This document shows positions 1-6,695 of a stretch of DNA of 15,701 bases, in pieces (within the stretch, counting starts at the first letter, position 1; each line of letters begins with the position of its first letter). The stretch comes from Spirochaetales bacterium. GTDB lineage: Bacteria; Spirochaetota; Spirochaetia; Sphaerochaetales; Sphaerochaetaceae. Made by a program: the position numbers and the translations under genes. The stretch spans positions 1 through 15,701 of the forward strand of contig JAGABK010000048.1 of NCBI GenBank assembly GCA_017614625.1, read 5' to 3'. The notes under the pieces are model-generated. The model ran no database searches. It worked only from the letters and a program-made list of their open reading frames with translations, and was not told the DNA's origin.

Positions 1-343
1 AAATAAAAAACCATTTTCTGCTCTTAACCAATTCCTTCAGAACCTCATCAGGTTCTCTGACTATGATAGTTCCTTCGTTATTGATTCTCAGCTGGCACAT
101 TCCCATAGTCATGATGCCTGCAGACAGATCAAGAAGCACGTTATCAGCAATCTCATAAGAACCGTCTGCTGCGACGTACAATCCGTTGTTGTAGTAAAGA
201 TAGGACTCTCCAGGAAAAGAGGTCCTCATCTCATCATGCCCGAATCCGACGTTCAAACCCACACGGATGTCACCTTTTGCGGCAAATACCGTACCCAGAG
301 CAAGAGCAGAAATCAGAACAATCGCAAGTATTCTTTTTGACAA
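1..343 (-). CDS. Small secreted outer-membrane protein, 3' end cut by window edge (paralogue of the next gene)
   Basis: Reading from a TTG start at 343 to the window edge gives 114 residues with no stop. The start is chosen because a GAGGAG Shine-Dalgarno lies at 351-356, 6-7 nt upstream, and because the first ~22 residues (MSKRILAIVLISALALG...) form a signal peptide ending around VFA. No in-frame ATG gives a signal peptide. The mature part (IRVGLNVGFG..., LYYNNGLYVAADGSYEI..., LLDLSAGIMTM) has the alternating pattern of short beta-barrel strands. It aligns by eye with the start of the upstream gene (LKVGVRGGYG..., FRNGFYGAASLEF..., LGLKADFGMLL), so the two look like tandem paralogues. That gene ends 45 nt upstream on the same strand, suggesting co-transcription. 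The function is unknown; outer-membrane location is inferred from signal peptide and strand pattern. Base composition is AT-richer than most of the window. Confidence 0.72.
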   Translation of the reverse strand, partial: MSKRILAIVLISALALGTVFAAKGDIRVGLNVGFGHDEMRTSFPGESYLYYNNGLYVAADGSYEIADNVLLDLSAGIMTMGMCQLRINNEGTIIVREPDEVLKELVKSRKWFFI

Positions 344-388
344 GTAAATCTCCTCAGCATGGAAAATCAAAGCTTACAGGATTCTGCG

Positions 389-1030
389 TCAGAGAACAAC
401 AGTCAGTCCTGCGGAACCCTGCCAGCCGAAGCCGCCGACATTGCAGCCGAGAGCTTCTGCGGAATCCGAAATTTCCTTGTTGGAATTGTAGAAGTAATAA
501 CTGAATCTGCCGCCAACGGTCAGGGCAAGGCTTTCAGTAATGTATGCGGATGCGGAAATCTCAGCACCGGCACCGATTGCGATATTGAAGGTATCTTCAT
601 CGTCTTTGTCCATTCTTCCGAAAGCGACATCAAGACCGGCACCGAATCCCAAACCGAAAGATTTTGTCAGATCAGCATTGAAGACAAGACCCAGGTATCC
701 CTTTAAAACAGGGGCCGGTTCATAATCGGGAATCTCATCCCATGAAGGCTCATCGGCACTGCCGTTTCTCACGCTGAGAAATGCTTTTTGAGAAAGAAGC
801 ATGCCGAAATCCGCCTTGAGACCCAGAGCTTCCGAAGCGTCGAATTCAAGGCTTGCAGCACCGTAGAATCCGTTTCTGAAAATTCTCAGATAATTCTGGG
901 AATCACCTTTCTTCACATAACCGATGGATTCCGAGCCGTAACCACCCCTCACGCCGACCTTGAGACCGTCTGCGAATGCCGCGCCGAGAACGAGGCATAC
1001 CATCAATACGATAATGATTGCTTTCTTCAT
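389..1030 (-). CDS. Small beta-barrel-type outer-membrane protein, 213 aa
   Basis: The start is set at the ATG at 1030, not at an upstream in-frame ATG (1075). Residues 1-20 from this start (MKKAIIIVLMVCLVLGAAFA) are a textbook signal peptide with an AFA cleavage site, and AAGGAGAA lies just upstream. The mature protein is rich in Gly, aromatic and alternating hydrophobic residues. Glycine-rich turns such as GLGFGAGLDVAFG and IAIGAGAEISASAYI are typical of 8-10-stranded outer-membrane barrels. I recognise no enzymatic motif. It is probably the first gene of a two-gene unit with the paralogue that follows 45 nt downstream. A promoter candidate lies immediately upstream, right after the typA stop. 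G+C on sampled lines is about 45-48%, against about 62-65% in the housekeeping genes, which may reflect transfer or relaxed selection on a surface protein. An OmpW-like or other porin-like role is possible but not shown. Confidence 0.82.
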   Translation of the reverse strand: MKKAIIIVLMVCLVLGAAFADGLKVGVRGGYGSESIGYVKKGDSQNYLRIFRNGFYGAASLEFDASEALGLKADFGMLLSQKAFLSVRNGSADEPSWDEIPDYEPAPVLKGYLGLVFNADLTKSFGLGFGAGLDVAFGRMDKDDEDTFNIAIGAGAEISASAYITESLALTVGGRFSYYFYNSNKEISDSAEALGCNVGGFGWQGSAGLTVVL

Positions 1031-1070
1031 TTTCGTTTTCTCCTTTCCGATATCTGAAACAAGTTCAGTA

Positions 1071-1099
1071 AACATATGTTACATCTGCCGGACTGTCAG
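1071..1099 (-). promoter_or_regulatory. Candidate sigma70-type promoter for the paired outer-membrane protein genes
   Basis: On the minus strand, CTGACA (1094-1099; 5 of 6 to TTGACA) is followed after exactly 17 nt by TATGTT (1071-1076; 4 of 6 to TATAAT). This would give a leader of roughly 30 nt that includes the AAGGAGAA ribosome-binding site. The -10 lies inside a perfect 10-bp palindrome, AACATATGTT (1071-1080), which could be an operator or chance. The site lies just after the typA stop, and I see no terminator between them, so read-through from typA is also possible. Confidence 0.4.
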
Positions 1100-1101
1100 A
1101 A

Positions 1102-2940
1102 TCAACTCAGACATTCGGGTATGTAGCCCCTGTTCTCCATGATCCTGCGCTTCTGGCTGTCGAGTATCTTCTTGCACATGCGCACTGCATGGGGCGTGAC
1201 CTCCACAAGCTCGTCGTCCTTGATGAACCTGATGGCCTGCTCCAGCGTCATTTTGGACACCGGCGTCAGGGCAACGGCCTCGTCATGGCCGGAAGCGCGC
1301 AGGTTGGTCAGCTTCTTGGTGCGCGTGGGATTGAGGAGCAGATCCCCTTCCCTGTTGCGCTCGCCGACGACCTCGCCCTCGTAGACCGGGTCGCCCGGGA
1401 CGATGAAGAACCTTCCGCGGTCCTCGAGCTCCCAGATTCCGTAGGCCACGGCCTCGCCGGCGCGGTCGCAGATCAGCGATCCGGACGCCCTGTCGGGGAA
1501 ATCGCCCTTGTAGGGCTCGTAGCCCTCCAGCGAGCTGTTCATGATTCCGTATCCGCGGGTGTCGGTCAGGAATTCGTCCCTGTAGCCTATCAGTCCGCGC
1601 GACGGGATGTGGAACTCCATCTTCACGCGACCGTTCTCACCGTAGTGGATGTTGCTCATCATGGCCTTGCGCTGAGACAGAGCCTGCATGACGGTGCCCG
1701 AATACTCCTCCGGGCAGTCGATCAGCAGGTACTCCATGGGTTCGGTCTTCTTCCCGTCGGCATCGGTCTTGAAGATGATCCTGGGCCTTCCGACGCACAG
1801 CTCGAAACCCTCGCGGCGCATCTGCTCGACGATGATGGCAATCTGGAACTCGCCCCTGCCCTTGACGGTGAACGAGTCGTCCTGGTTCTTCTCGACCTGG
1901 ACCGACACGTTGCGCAGGGCCTCCTTGCAGAGCCTGTCCCATATCTTGGCCGATGTCAGCAGCTTTCCGTCGCGGCCGGCAAGCGGCGAGATGTTCTTGG
2001 AGAACAGCATCGATACGGTGGGCTCGTCCACGTGGATGCGCGGAAGGGCCTTGGCCTTGTCCTTCGTGCAGATGGTGTCGCCTATGGAGACGTTCTCGAT
2101 TCCGGAAAGCACGACGATGTCGCCGGCATCGACATGGTCAGACGGCGTGAAGGTCGGTCCGTTGTAGACCTGGAGCCTTGTCACGCGAAGGGGCACCTGC
2201 GAGCCGTCCTCGGTCAGGCAGACCAGGGGGTCGTTGACCGACGCGCTTCCGTTGATGATCTTTCCGACTGCAAGGCGGCCGAGGTAATCGTTGTAGGAAA
2301 GGTCGGAAACGAGCATCTGGAAGGGCTCGGCGTCATCGAACGTGGGAGCCGGCATGAAGTCCACGACGGCGTCAAGCAGCGGGAAGATGTTCTTCGCCTC
2401 CGGGTCGTTGAGAACCGCGGAGCAGACTCCGGCGCGGCCGTTGGCGTAGAAGACCGGCACGTCAAGCATGTCCTCATCGTTGGAAAGCTCAAGAAGGAGG
2501 TCGTAGACCTCGTTGAGGACCTCCTCCGCCCTGGCGTCCTGACGGTCGATCTTGTTGATGACGACAATCACGGCCAGGTTGCGTTCGAGGGCCTTGCCCA
2601 GGACAAAGCGCGTCTGGGGAAGCGGGCCCTCGGCGGCATCGACCAGGAGGATGACTCCGTCGACCATCGAGAGGCCGCGTTCGACCTCGCCTCCGAAATC
2701 GGCGTGGCCCGGAGTGTCGATGATGTTTATCTTGACGCCCTTCCATCGGATGGCGCAGTTCTTGGCGTTGATTGTGATTCCCCTCTCGCGCTCGATGGCG
2801 CCGCTGTCCATGATGCGGTCGGGCGAGTCCTCGGACTCGATTCCGCTCTGACGGAACAGCGCGTCGACGAGGGTCGTCTTGCCGTGGTCGACGTGGGCTA
2901 TTATTGCTATGTTTCTTATCTTTTCGTTGCGACGTATCAT
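1102..2940 (-). CDS. typA: Ribosome-associated translational GTPase BipA/TypA, 612 aa
   Basis: Full-length member of the BipA/TypA family (usually ~605-615 aa), a GTPase related to EF-G and LepA that acts on the ribosome in 50S assembly and stress or cold adaptation. The GTPase motifs are intact: P-loop AHVDHGKTT (15-23), switch I RGITI (53-57), DTPGHADF (75-82) and NKID (129-132). They are followed by domain II (about 205-300), an EF-G-like domain with GRGEFQ (361-366), and the BipA-specific C-terminal region with RGLIGYRDEFLTDTRG (448-463) and DDELVEVTPHAVR (575-587). The family more often has GRGELH at 361-366, a mild substitution here. It is the last gene of the folD-miaB-sir2-typA cluster, 28 nt after sir2. 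There is no evident Shine-Dalgarno before the ATG; the leader is pyrimidine-rich, and no other in-frame start exists between the ATG and the preceding in-frame stop. It may also have its own promoter inside the end of sir2. Confidence 0.97.
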   Translation of the reverse strand: MIRRNEKIRNIAIIAHVDHGKTTLVDALFRQSGIESEDSPDRIMDSGAIERERGITINAKNCAIRWKGVKINIIDTPGHADFGGEVERGLSMVDGVILLVDAAEGPLPQTRFVLGKALERNLAVIVVINKIDRQDARAEEVLNEVYDLLLELSNDEDMLDVPVFYANGRAGVCSAVLNDPEAKNIFPLLDAVVDFMPAPTFDDAEPFQMLVSDLSYNDYLGRLAVGKIINGSASVNDPLVCLTEDGSQVPLRVTRLQVYNGPTFTPSDHVDAGDIVVLSGIENVSIGDTICTKDKAKALPRIHVDEPTVSMLFSKNISPLAGRDGKLLTSAKIWDRLCKEALRNVSVQVEKNQDDSFTVKGRGEFQIAIIVEQMRREGFELCVGRPRIIFKTDADGKKTEPMEYLLIDCPEEYSGTVMQALSQRKAMMSNIHYGENGRVKMEFHIPSRGLIGYRDEFLTDTRGYGIMNSSLEGYEPYKGDFPDRASGSLICDRAGEAVAYGIWELEDRGRFFIVPGDPVYEGEVVGERNREGDLLLNPTRTKKLTNLRASGHDEAVALTPVSKMTLEQAIRFIKDDELVEVTPHAVRMCKKILDSQKRRIMENRGYIPECLS

Positions 2941-2951
2941 TCCAGAAAAAG

Positions 2952-2980
2952 AAAATACAGAGTATCGCTTATTTATTCAA
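2952..2980 (-). promoter_or_regulatory. Weak candidate internal promoter for typA overlapping the sir2 stop
   Basis: On the minus strand TTGAAT (2975-2980) is followed after 17 nt by TATTTT (2952-2957), each 4 of 6 to consensus. Transcription would begin only a few nucleotides before the typA ATG at 2940, giving an almost leaderless message. That would fit the missing Shine-Dalgarno. The match is weak in an AT-rich stretch and could be chance. Confidence 0.25.
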
Positions 2981-3772
2981 TAGATAATCGTTCAAAGCTC
3001 CGAATGTCTGGGCCAGATCGCGGAAAAGAAGCGTCGCTCCGGAATCCTGGTAGGTCGGCTGGGCGTTGACTATGACCACGTCTGCGCCGTTGCGCCGCGC
3101 CAGCATGGGAAGCGAGGCAGCCGGCTGTACGGTGAGAGACGATCCGAGCACCAGACAGAGGTCGGACGAGGAGAACTCCCTCCAGGCAGCGTCCAGCACG
3201 TTCTCGTTCAGGCTCTCCTCGTAGAAGATGATGTCCGGCTTGATCACGCCACCGCACCTGGGGCAGAGCGGAAGCTCGTCGCGAAGAACCTTCGGGGCGA
3301 TTTCGGCGTAGCCGAATTTCGCATGGCACCTTGTGCAGTGGTGGAACTCGGGACTGCCGTGCACCTCGTACACGTTGGTCGAGCCTGCCCTCTGGTGGAG
3401 CATGTCGATGTTCTGGGTGTAGACGGAACGGAGATAGCCCTTCTTCTGCAGAAGCGCGATTGTCGTGTGCACGATGTTGGGCTCGTAGTCCTCCAGGCGG
3501 TACCAGACGTCCTTGGCCCACTTGTAGAAGATCCCCGGCTCGCGGCGGAAGAACGTCATGGAGATTATCTCCTCCACGTCCATCCCCTGCCACGGGTCGT
3601 TGTATACTCCGTGCTTTCCCCTGAAATCGGGTATTCCGCTGAGGGTCGATACCCCGGCGCCGGTGAACACCGTCATGCGGCGGCTGTTCTCGATGAGGGA
3701 AACCAGCTTGTCGAACTTGGGCCCGAAGACCTCGGGCTTCTCGGAATAACTGTCGTTGAATGCCTGTGCCAT
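2969..3772 (-). CDS. Sir2-family NAD-dependent protein deacylase (sirtuin), 267 aa
   Basis: Sirtuins remove acetyl or other acyl groups from lysines using NAD, releasing nicotinamide and O-acyl-ADP-ribose; this one has no signal peptide and should be cytosolic. The NAD-binding motif GAGVSTLSGIPDFRG is at residues 38-52, TQNID at 119-123, the catalytic histidine in YEVHGS at H138, the zinc cysteines at C146/C149 and C170/C173, GSSL at 210-213 and NAQPT at 236-240. The substrate strand reads KPDIIFYEE (178-186) where many sirtuins have FGE; I believe YEE variants exist in other bacteria. Length and motifs indicate an active enzyme. The ATG lies 2 nt after the miaB stop, so translation is probably coupled. 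Substrates cannot be read from sequence. I leave the symbol blank because cobB/srtN naming depends on subclass. Confidence 0.95.
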   Translation of the reverse strand: MAQAFNDSYSEKPEVFGPKFDKLVSLIENSRRMTVFTGAGVSTLSGIPDFRGKHGVYNDPWQGMDVEEIISMTFFRREPGIFYKWAKDVWYRLEDYEPNIVHTTIALLQKKGYLRSVYTQNIDMLHQRAGSTNVYEVHGSPEFHHCTRCHAKFGYAEIAPKVLRDELPLCPRCGGVIKPDIIFYEESLNENVLDAAWREFSSSDLCLVLGSSLTVQPAASLPMLARRNGADVVIVNAQPTYQDSGATLLFRDLAQTFGALNDYLLNK

Positions 3773-3774
3773 GG

Positions 3775-5094
3775 TCAGACCTGCCTTCCGGTGTAAGTGT
3801 TTCCGTTCAGATAGAGGAACCGGACATCCACCATGTCGCCCGGCTTCACGTCTGCGCCCTCGAGGGTGTCGAAGGCCACCATCTCCCCGTGCTCGTTGCG
3901 GCCAAGCATCTGGGCGCGGTTGTCGCGCGAGATCTGGGTCACCAGCACCTTCTGGACTCCGCCTATCCTCCTGGCCTTGAGCCTGGCGGCGTTCTCAAGC
4001 TGCCAGTCGATGAGCCTCTGAAGCCTCTTCTGCTTCTCGTCCTCCGGGATCTGGCCTTCCATGCCGCAGGCGCGCGTGCCCTCGCGCGGGTTCCAGTAAT
4101 ACATGTAGGCCTCGATGTAGCCCACCTGCTCCATGGCACTCAGAGTCTCCTGGAATTCCTCTTCCGTCTCGCCCGGGAAGCCCACCATGACGTCCACGGC
4201 GTAGGTCATCTCCGGGATGCGCCTGGAGATCCTGCCGATCAGGTCCAGATAGCCCTCGCGGGTGTAGCGGCGGTTCATCAGGTTCAGGATGCGGGAGGAC
4301 CCGCTCTGCATGGGAACGTGGAGGTGTTTGGCCACCTTCTCCTGAGTTGCGATGACCTCGATGAGCTTGTCCGAGAAGTCCTTCGGATGGGGGCTCTCGA
4401 AACGTATCCACTGTATGTTGTCGCACACGGCGCAGATCTTTTCCAGCAGGTCCGGGAAATCAAGCTTACCGTACGATTCGTCCTCGTAGGAATAGGAGTT
4501 CACGTTCTGTCCCAGCAGCGTTATTTCCCTGACCCCCTTGGAGTCGAGGAACCTCACCTCCTGCAGGATCTGCTCCGGGCAGCGCGAGACCTCGCGGCCG
4601 CGCACGTAAGGGACTATGCAGTAGGAGCAGAAGTTGTTGCATCCGTTCATGATGGGGACGTACGAGGAGAAGTCGCCTTCCTTGTAGTAGGCGGTGGTGA
4701 ACGCATATCTGTCGCTTTCCGACGGCAGGGCCTCCGAGACGCCTGCGATGTCCAGGATGCGCAGCTTGTCGTTGTTTTTCAGCACATAGTCTATCTGCGG
4801 GGCCTCTTTCTTCAGGCTGTCGCCCAGTCTGTCGGCCATGCATCCGGTCAGGACCAGCTTCATGCGCCGCCCGGCCTTGGCGCTTTCCGACTTCAGGTAC
4901 TTGTAGGCTCCAAGCCTTCCCCAGATGCGGTTCTCGGCGCTCTTTCTGACAGAGCAGGTGTTGATGACCACGAGGTCCGCATCGGATGCCTCCGCGGCCG
5001 CCTGCCAGCCTCCGGAAAGAAGGAGGCTCTCTATGGCGTTGGACTCGGCCGTGTTCATCTGGCAGCCGTAGGTCTCGATGAAGAACTTACCCAT
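3775..5094 (-). CDS. miaB: tRNA-2-methylthio-N6-dimethylallyladenosine synthase MiaB, 439 aa
   Basis: A radical-SAM methylthiotransferase that adds the 2-methylthio group to i6A37 of tRNAs reading U-starting codons. The N-terminal UPF0004-type domain carries the auxiliary [4Fe-4S] cysteines C11 (ETYGCQMN), C47 (NTCSVR) and C85 (TGCMAD). The radical SAM cluster motif is CNNFCSYC (C152, C156, C159), followed by GREVSR (166-171) and LLGQNVNSY (193-201). A TRAM-type RNA-binding domain fills about 376-437. GQNVNSY and the CNNFCSYC spacing favour MiaB over RimO or MtaB, and 439 aa is the normal length. The ATG overlaps the end of folD by 8 nt (ATGGGTAA), with GGAGAAGG upstream inside folD, so translational coupling is likely. 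In many Gram-negatives miaB precedes phoH and ybeY; here those two genes lie in a separate cluster. Confidence 0.95.
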   Translation of the reverse strand: MGKFFIETYGCQMNTAESNAIESLLLSGGWQAAAEASDADLVVINTCSVRKSAENRIWGRLGAYKYLKSESAKAGRRMKLVLTGCMADRLGDSLKKEAPQIDYVLKNNDKLRILDIAGVSEALPSESDRYAFTTAYYKEGDFSSYVPIMNGCNNFCSYCIVPYVRGREVSRCPEQILQEVRFLDSKGVREITLLGQNVNSYSYEDESYGKLDFPDLLEKICAVCDNIQWIRFESPHPKDFSDKLIEVIATQEKVAKHLHVPMQSGSSRILNLMNRRYTREGYLDLIGRISRRIPEMTYAVDVMVGFPGETEEEFQETLSAMEQVGYIEAYMYYWNPREGTRACGMEGQIPEDEKQKRLQRLIDWQLENAARLKARRIGGVQKVLVTQISRDNRAQMLGRNEHGEMVAFDTLEGADVKPGDMVDVRFLYLNGNTYTGRQV

Positions 5095-5971
5095 TGGCCT
5101 TCTCCATCCGTGCGAAGGCCGCCTGCAGCGTGTTCTCCATGAGCATGGCGATGGTCATGGGCCCCACTCCGCCCGGAACGGGAGTCATGGCCGAGGCGAT
5201 TTCCGAAATGCCCTCGTAATCGGCATCGCCCCTGAGGACGTATCCGGCCTTCTTCGAGGGATCGGGGATGCGGTTGACGCCCACGTCGATGACCACGGCG
5301 CCGGGTTTGACCATGTCGGCACGGAGCGAGTCAACCCTTCCGGTGGCGACTATGACGATGTCGGAATTGCGTGTGATGGAGGCCTCGTCCTTCGTGACGG
5401 TGTGGCAGACGGTGACGGTGGCGTCTCGGCCCTTCTGCATGAGAAGCGCTGCCATGGGCTTGCCGACGATGTTGCTGCGGCCCATGATGCAGACGTTCTT
5501 TCCCGCCGTCTGGATGCCGTAATGGTCCAGTATCCTCAGGATGCCCTTCGGCGTACAGGAGATCAGGGTCTTCTGCCCGAGAAGGAGCCTTCCCATGTTC
5601 TGCGGGTGGAAGCCGTCCACGTCCTTCTCCGGATCCACGGCGTTGATGACGATGTTCTTGTCCAGGTGCCTGGGCAGCGGAAGCTGGACGAGGATGCCAT
5701 CCACGTTGTCGTCCCTGTTCAGGGAATCTATGCATTCAAGGAGCTCGCCGATCCCGATGGAGGAATCGAAGAAGTAGTCGCGGTGCTCTATGCCCAGCTC
5801 GTCGCAGGCCTTCCGCTTGCTGTTGACATAGGTCTGGCTGGCGGGATCGTCGCCGACGAGGATGACGCTGAGACACGGGCGGCGGGAGAAGCGGCTGAGG
5901 AATTCCGCACTGCGCAATGCGGTCTCCGACCTTACTACTGCACTCAGTTCCTTGCCTGAAAGAACAACCAT
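5087..5971 (-). CDS. folD: Bifunctional methylenetetrahydrofolate dehydrogenase / methenyltetrahydrofolate cyclohydrolase FolD, 294 aa
   Basis: FolD interconverts 5,10-methylene-THF and 10-formyl-THF with NADP, feeding purine and formyl-Met synthesis. The start at 5971 is fixed by a strong GGAGG five nucleotides upstream and by the family N-terminus; the frame stays open much further upstream, but that part is the antisense of the next gene. Catalytic-site residues Y48 and K52 lie in YVNSKRKAC (48-56). The motifs DGILVQLPLP (91-100), DGFHPQN (119-125), the dinucleotide-binding GRSNIVGKP (164-172), GAVVIDVG (224-231) and PVPGGVGPMT (264-273) are all present, and the length is normal. It is the promoter-proximal gene of the folD-miaB-sir2-typA cluster. 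A possible -10 for it is TATTAT on the minus strand (5995-6000), but no good -35 accompanies it. Confidence 0.97.
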   Translation of the reverse strand: MVVLSGKELSAVVRSETALRSAEFLSRFSRRPCLSVILVGDDPASQTYVNSKRKACDELGIEHRDYFFDSSIGIGELLECIDSLNRDDNVDGILVQLPLPRHLDKNIVINAVDPEKDVDGFHPQNMGRLLLGQKTLISCTPKGILRILDHYGIQTAGKNVCIMGRSNIVGKPMAALLMQKGRDATVTVCHTVTKDEASITRNSDIVIVATGRVDSLRADMVKPGAVVIDVGVNRIPDPSKKAGYVLRGDADYEGISEIASAMTPVPGGVGPMTIAMLMENTLQAAFARMEKANG

Positions 5972-6023
5972 GGCAACCTCCGGAATACACATCAATAATA
6001 CACAAAACGGTAACAAAATGCTA

Positions 6024-6053
6024 TTGAAGTGTGTTTTCAAGTTGGAATATATT
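6024..6053 (+). promoter_or_regulatory. Candidate promoter for the outer-membrane protein / lipoprotein pair, in the folD divergent intergenic region
   Basis: The 111 bp between the divergent starts of folD and the outer-membrane protein gene are AT-rich compared with the flanks. On the plus strand TTGAAG (6024-6029) is followed after 18 nt by TATATT (6048-6053, 5 of 6), with TATTAT at 6050-6055 as an alternative. Either gives a leader of about 20-25 nt. The -35 forms one half of the inverted repeat TTGAA-7 nt-TTCAA (6024-6040), a possible operator. Confidence 0.45.
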
Positions 6054-6082
6054 ATACGGAGAATCCTTATCAAGAGGTGAAC

Positions 6083-6682
6083 ATGAAGAAAACAATCCTG
6101 GCAATGCTGGCGCTGGTCCTCATTCTCTCGGTCCCGGTTTTCGCAAAGAACACATACTACTTCGCAGGAGACACGGTCTTCACAATCAAGGCCGGTGTGG
6201 ACTTCCCCGGCTTCATCGCCTTCTACAACGACCCGACGCGTGAGACCCTCACGCTCAGGGAAACCCACATAAAGATGGGCGGCTACGCATCCATCGCCTA
6301 CCAGGGATACCTCAACGAGCGCTTCGCCCTGGGCGGAGAGCTGGCCTACGTCTTCAACTACTCCCACAGCAACCTGCTGCTGACGACGGTCCCCATCACG
6401 GCAAGGCTCACCTACGTTCCCGTCCAGACCGGAAGGTTCGACCTGGCGGCCTCGCTGAACCTCGGCGGAGCCTTCATCCGCTACAACGAGGGCAAGTACT
6501 TCGCCCCGTTCGCCTCGCTGACAGTCACCCCGAGCTTCTTCATCAACGAGAACTGGGGCATCGGAGTCGAGGCCGGAATCATGGTCACGGCCGAGATGTA
6601 CACGAAGAAAAGCAACAAGCACGACTCAAGCGCCTTCGCAGGACTGCTTCCCGTGACGCTTTCCCTTTCATACAGGCACTAA
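6083..6682 (+). CDS. Small secreted outer-membrane beta-barrel protein, 199 aa
   Basis: The start at 6083 is chosen over an earlier in-frame alternative because MKKTILAMLALVLILSVPVFA is a clear signal peptide (cleavage after VFA, about residue 21), and AGAGGTGA lies immediately upstream. The mature ~178 residues alternate polar and hydrophobic residues with many aromatics and glycines (GGYASIAYQGYL, GGELAYVFNY, LAASLNLGGAF, FAPFASLTVTPSFFI). They end in LSLSYRH, consistent with a compact eight-stranded barrel. I recognise no specific family; an OmpW-like or general spirochaetal small-porin fold is a reasonable guess. Its stop is 13 nt before the lipoprotein gene, so the two are probably one transcript. 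Its G+C matches the housekeeping genes, unlike the AT-richer small barrels at the left end. Confidence 0.85.
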   Translation: MKKTILAMLALVLILSVPVFAKNTYYFAGDTVFTIKAGVDFPGFIAFYNDPTRETLTLRETHIKMGGYASIAYQGYLNERFALGGELAYVFNYSHSNLLLTTVPITARLTYVPVQTGRFDLAASLNLGGAFIRYNEGKYFAPFASLTVTPSFFINENWGIGVEAGIMVTAEMYTKKSNKHDSSAFAGLLPVTLSLSYRH

Positions 6683-6695
6683 GAGGAGGCAGGAC

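Noticed and set aside
1189..3069. Open frame of 626 codons on the plus strand opposite typA and the sir2 3' end
   Set aside because: It is antisense to a clear BipA gene in GC-rich DNA where stop codons are rare in complementary frames. It shows no domain, no ribosome-binding site and a Val/Asp/Gly/Leu-heavy shadow composition.
3760..5142. Open frame of 460 codons on the plus strand opposite miaB
   Set aside because: It mirrors miaB codon structure and has no recognisable motif or start signal; it is the same kind of GC-driven shadow.
5972..6622. In-frame upstream extension of folD across the intergenic region and the opposite-strand barrel gene
   Set aside because: The strong GGAGG and the family N-terminus fix the folD start at 5971. 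The extension is the antisense of a signal-peptide-bearing gene.
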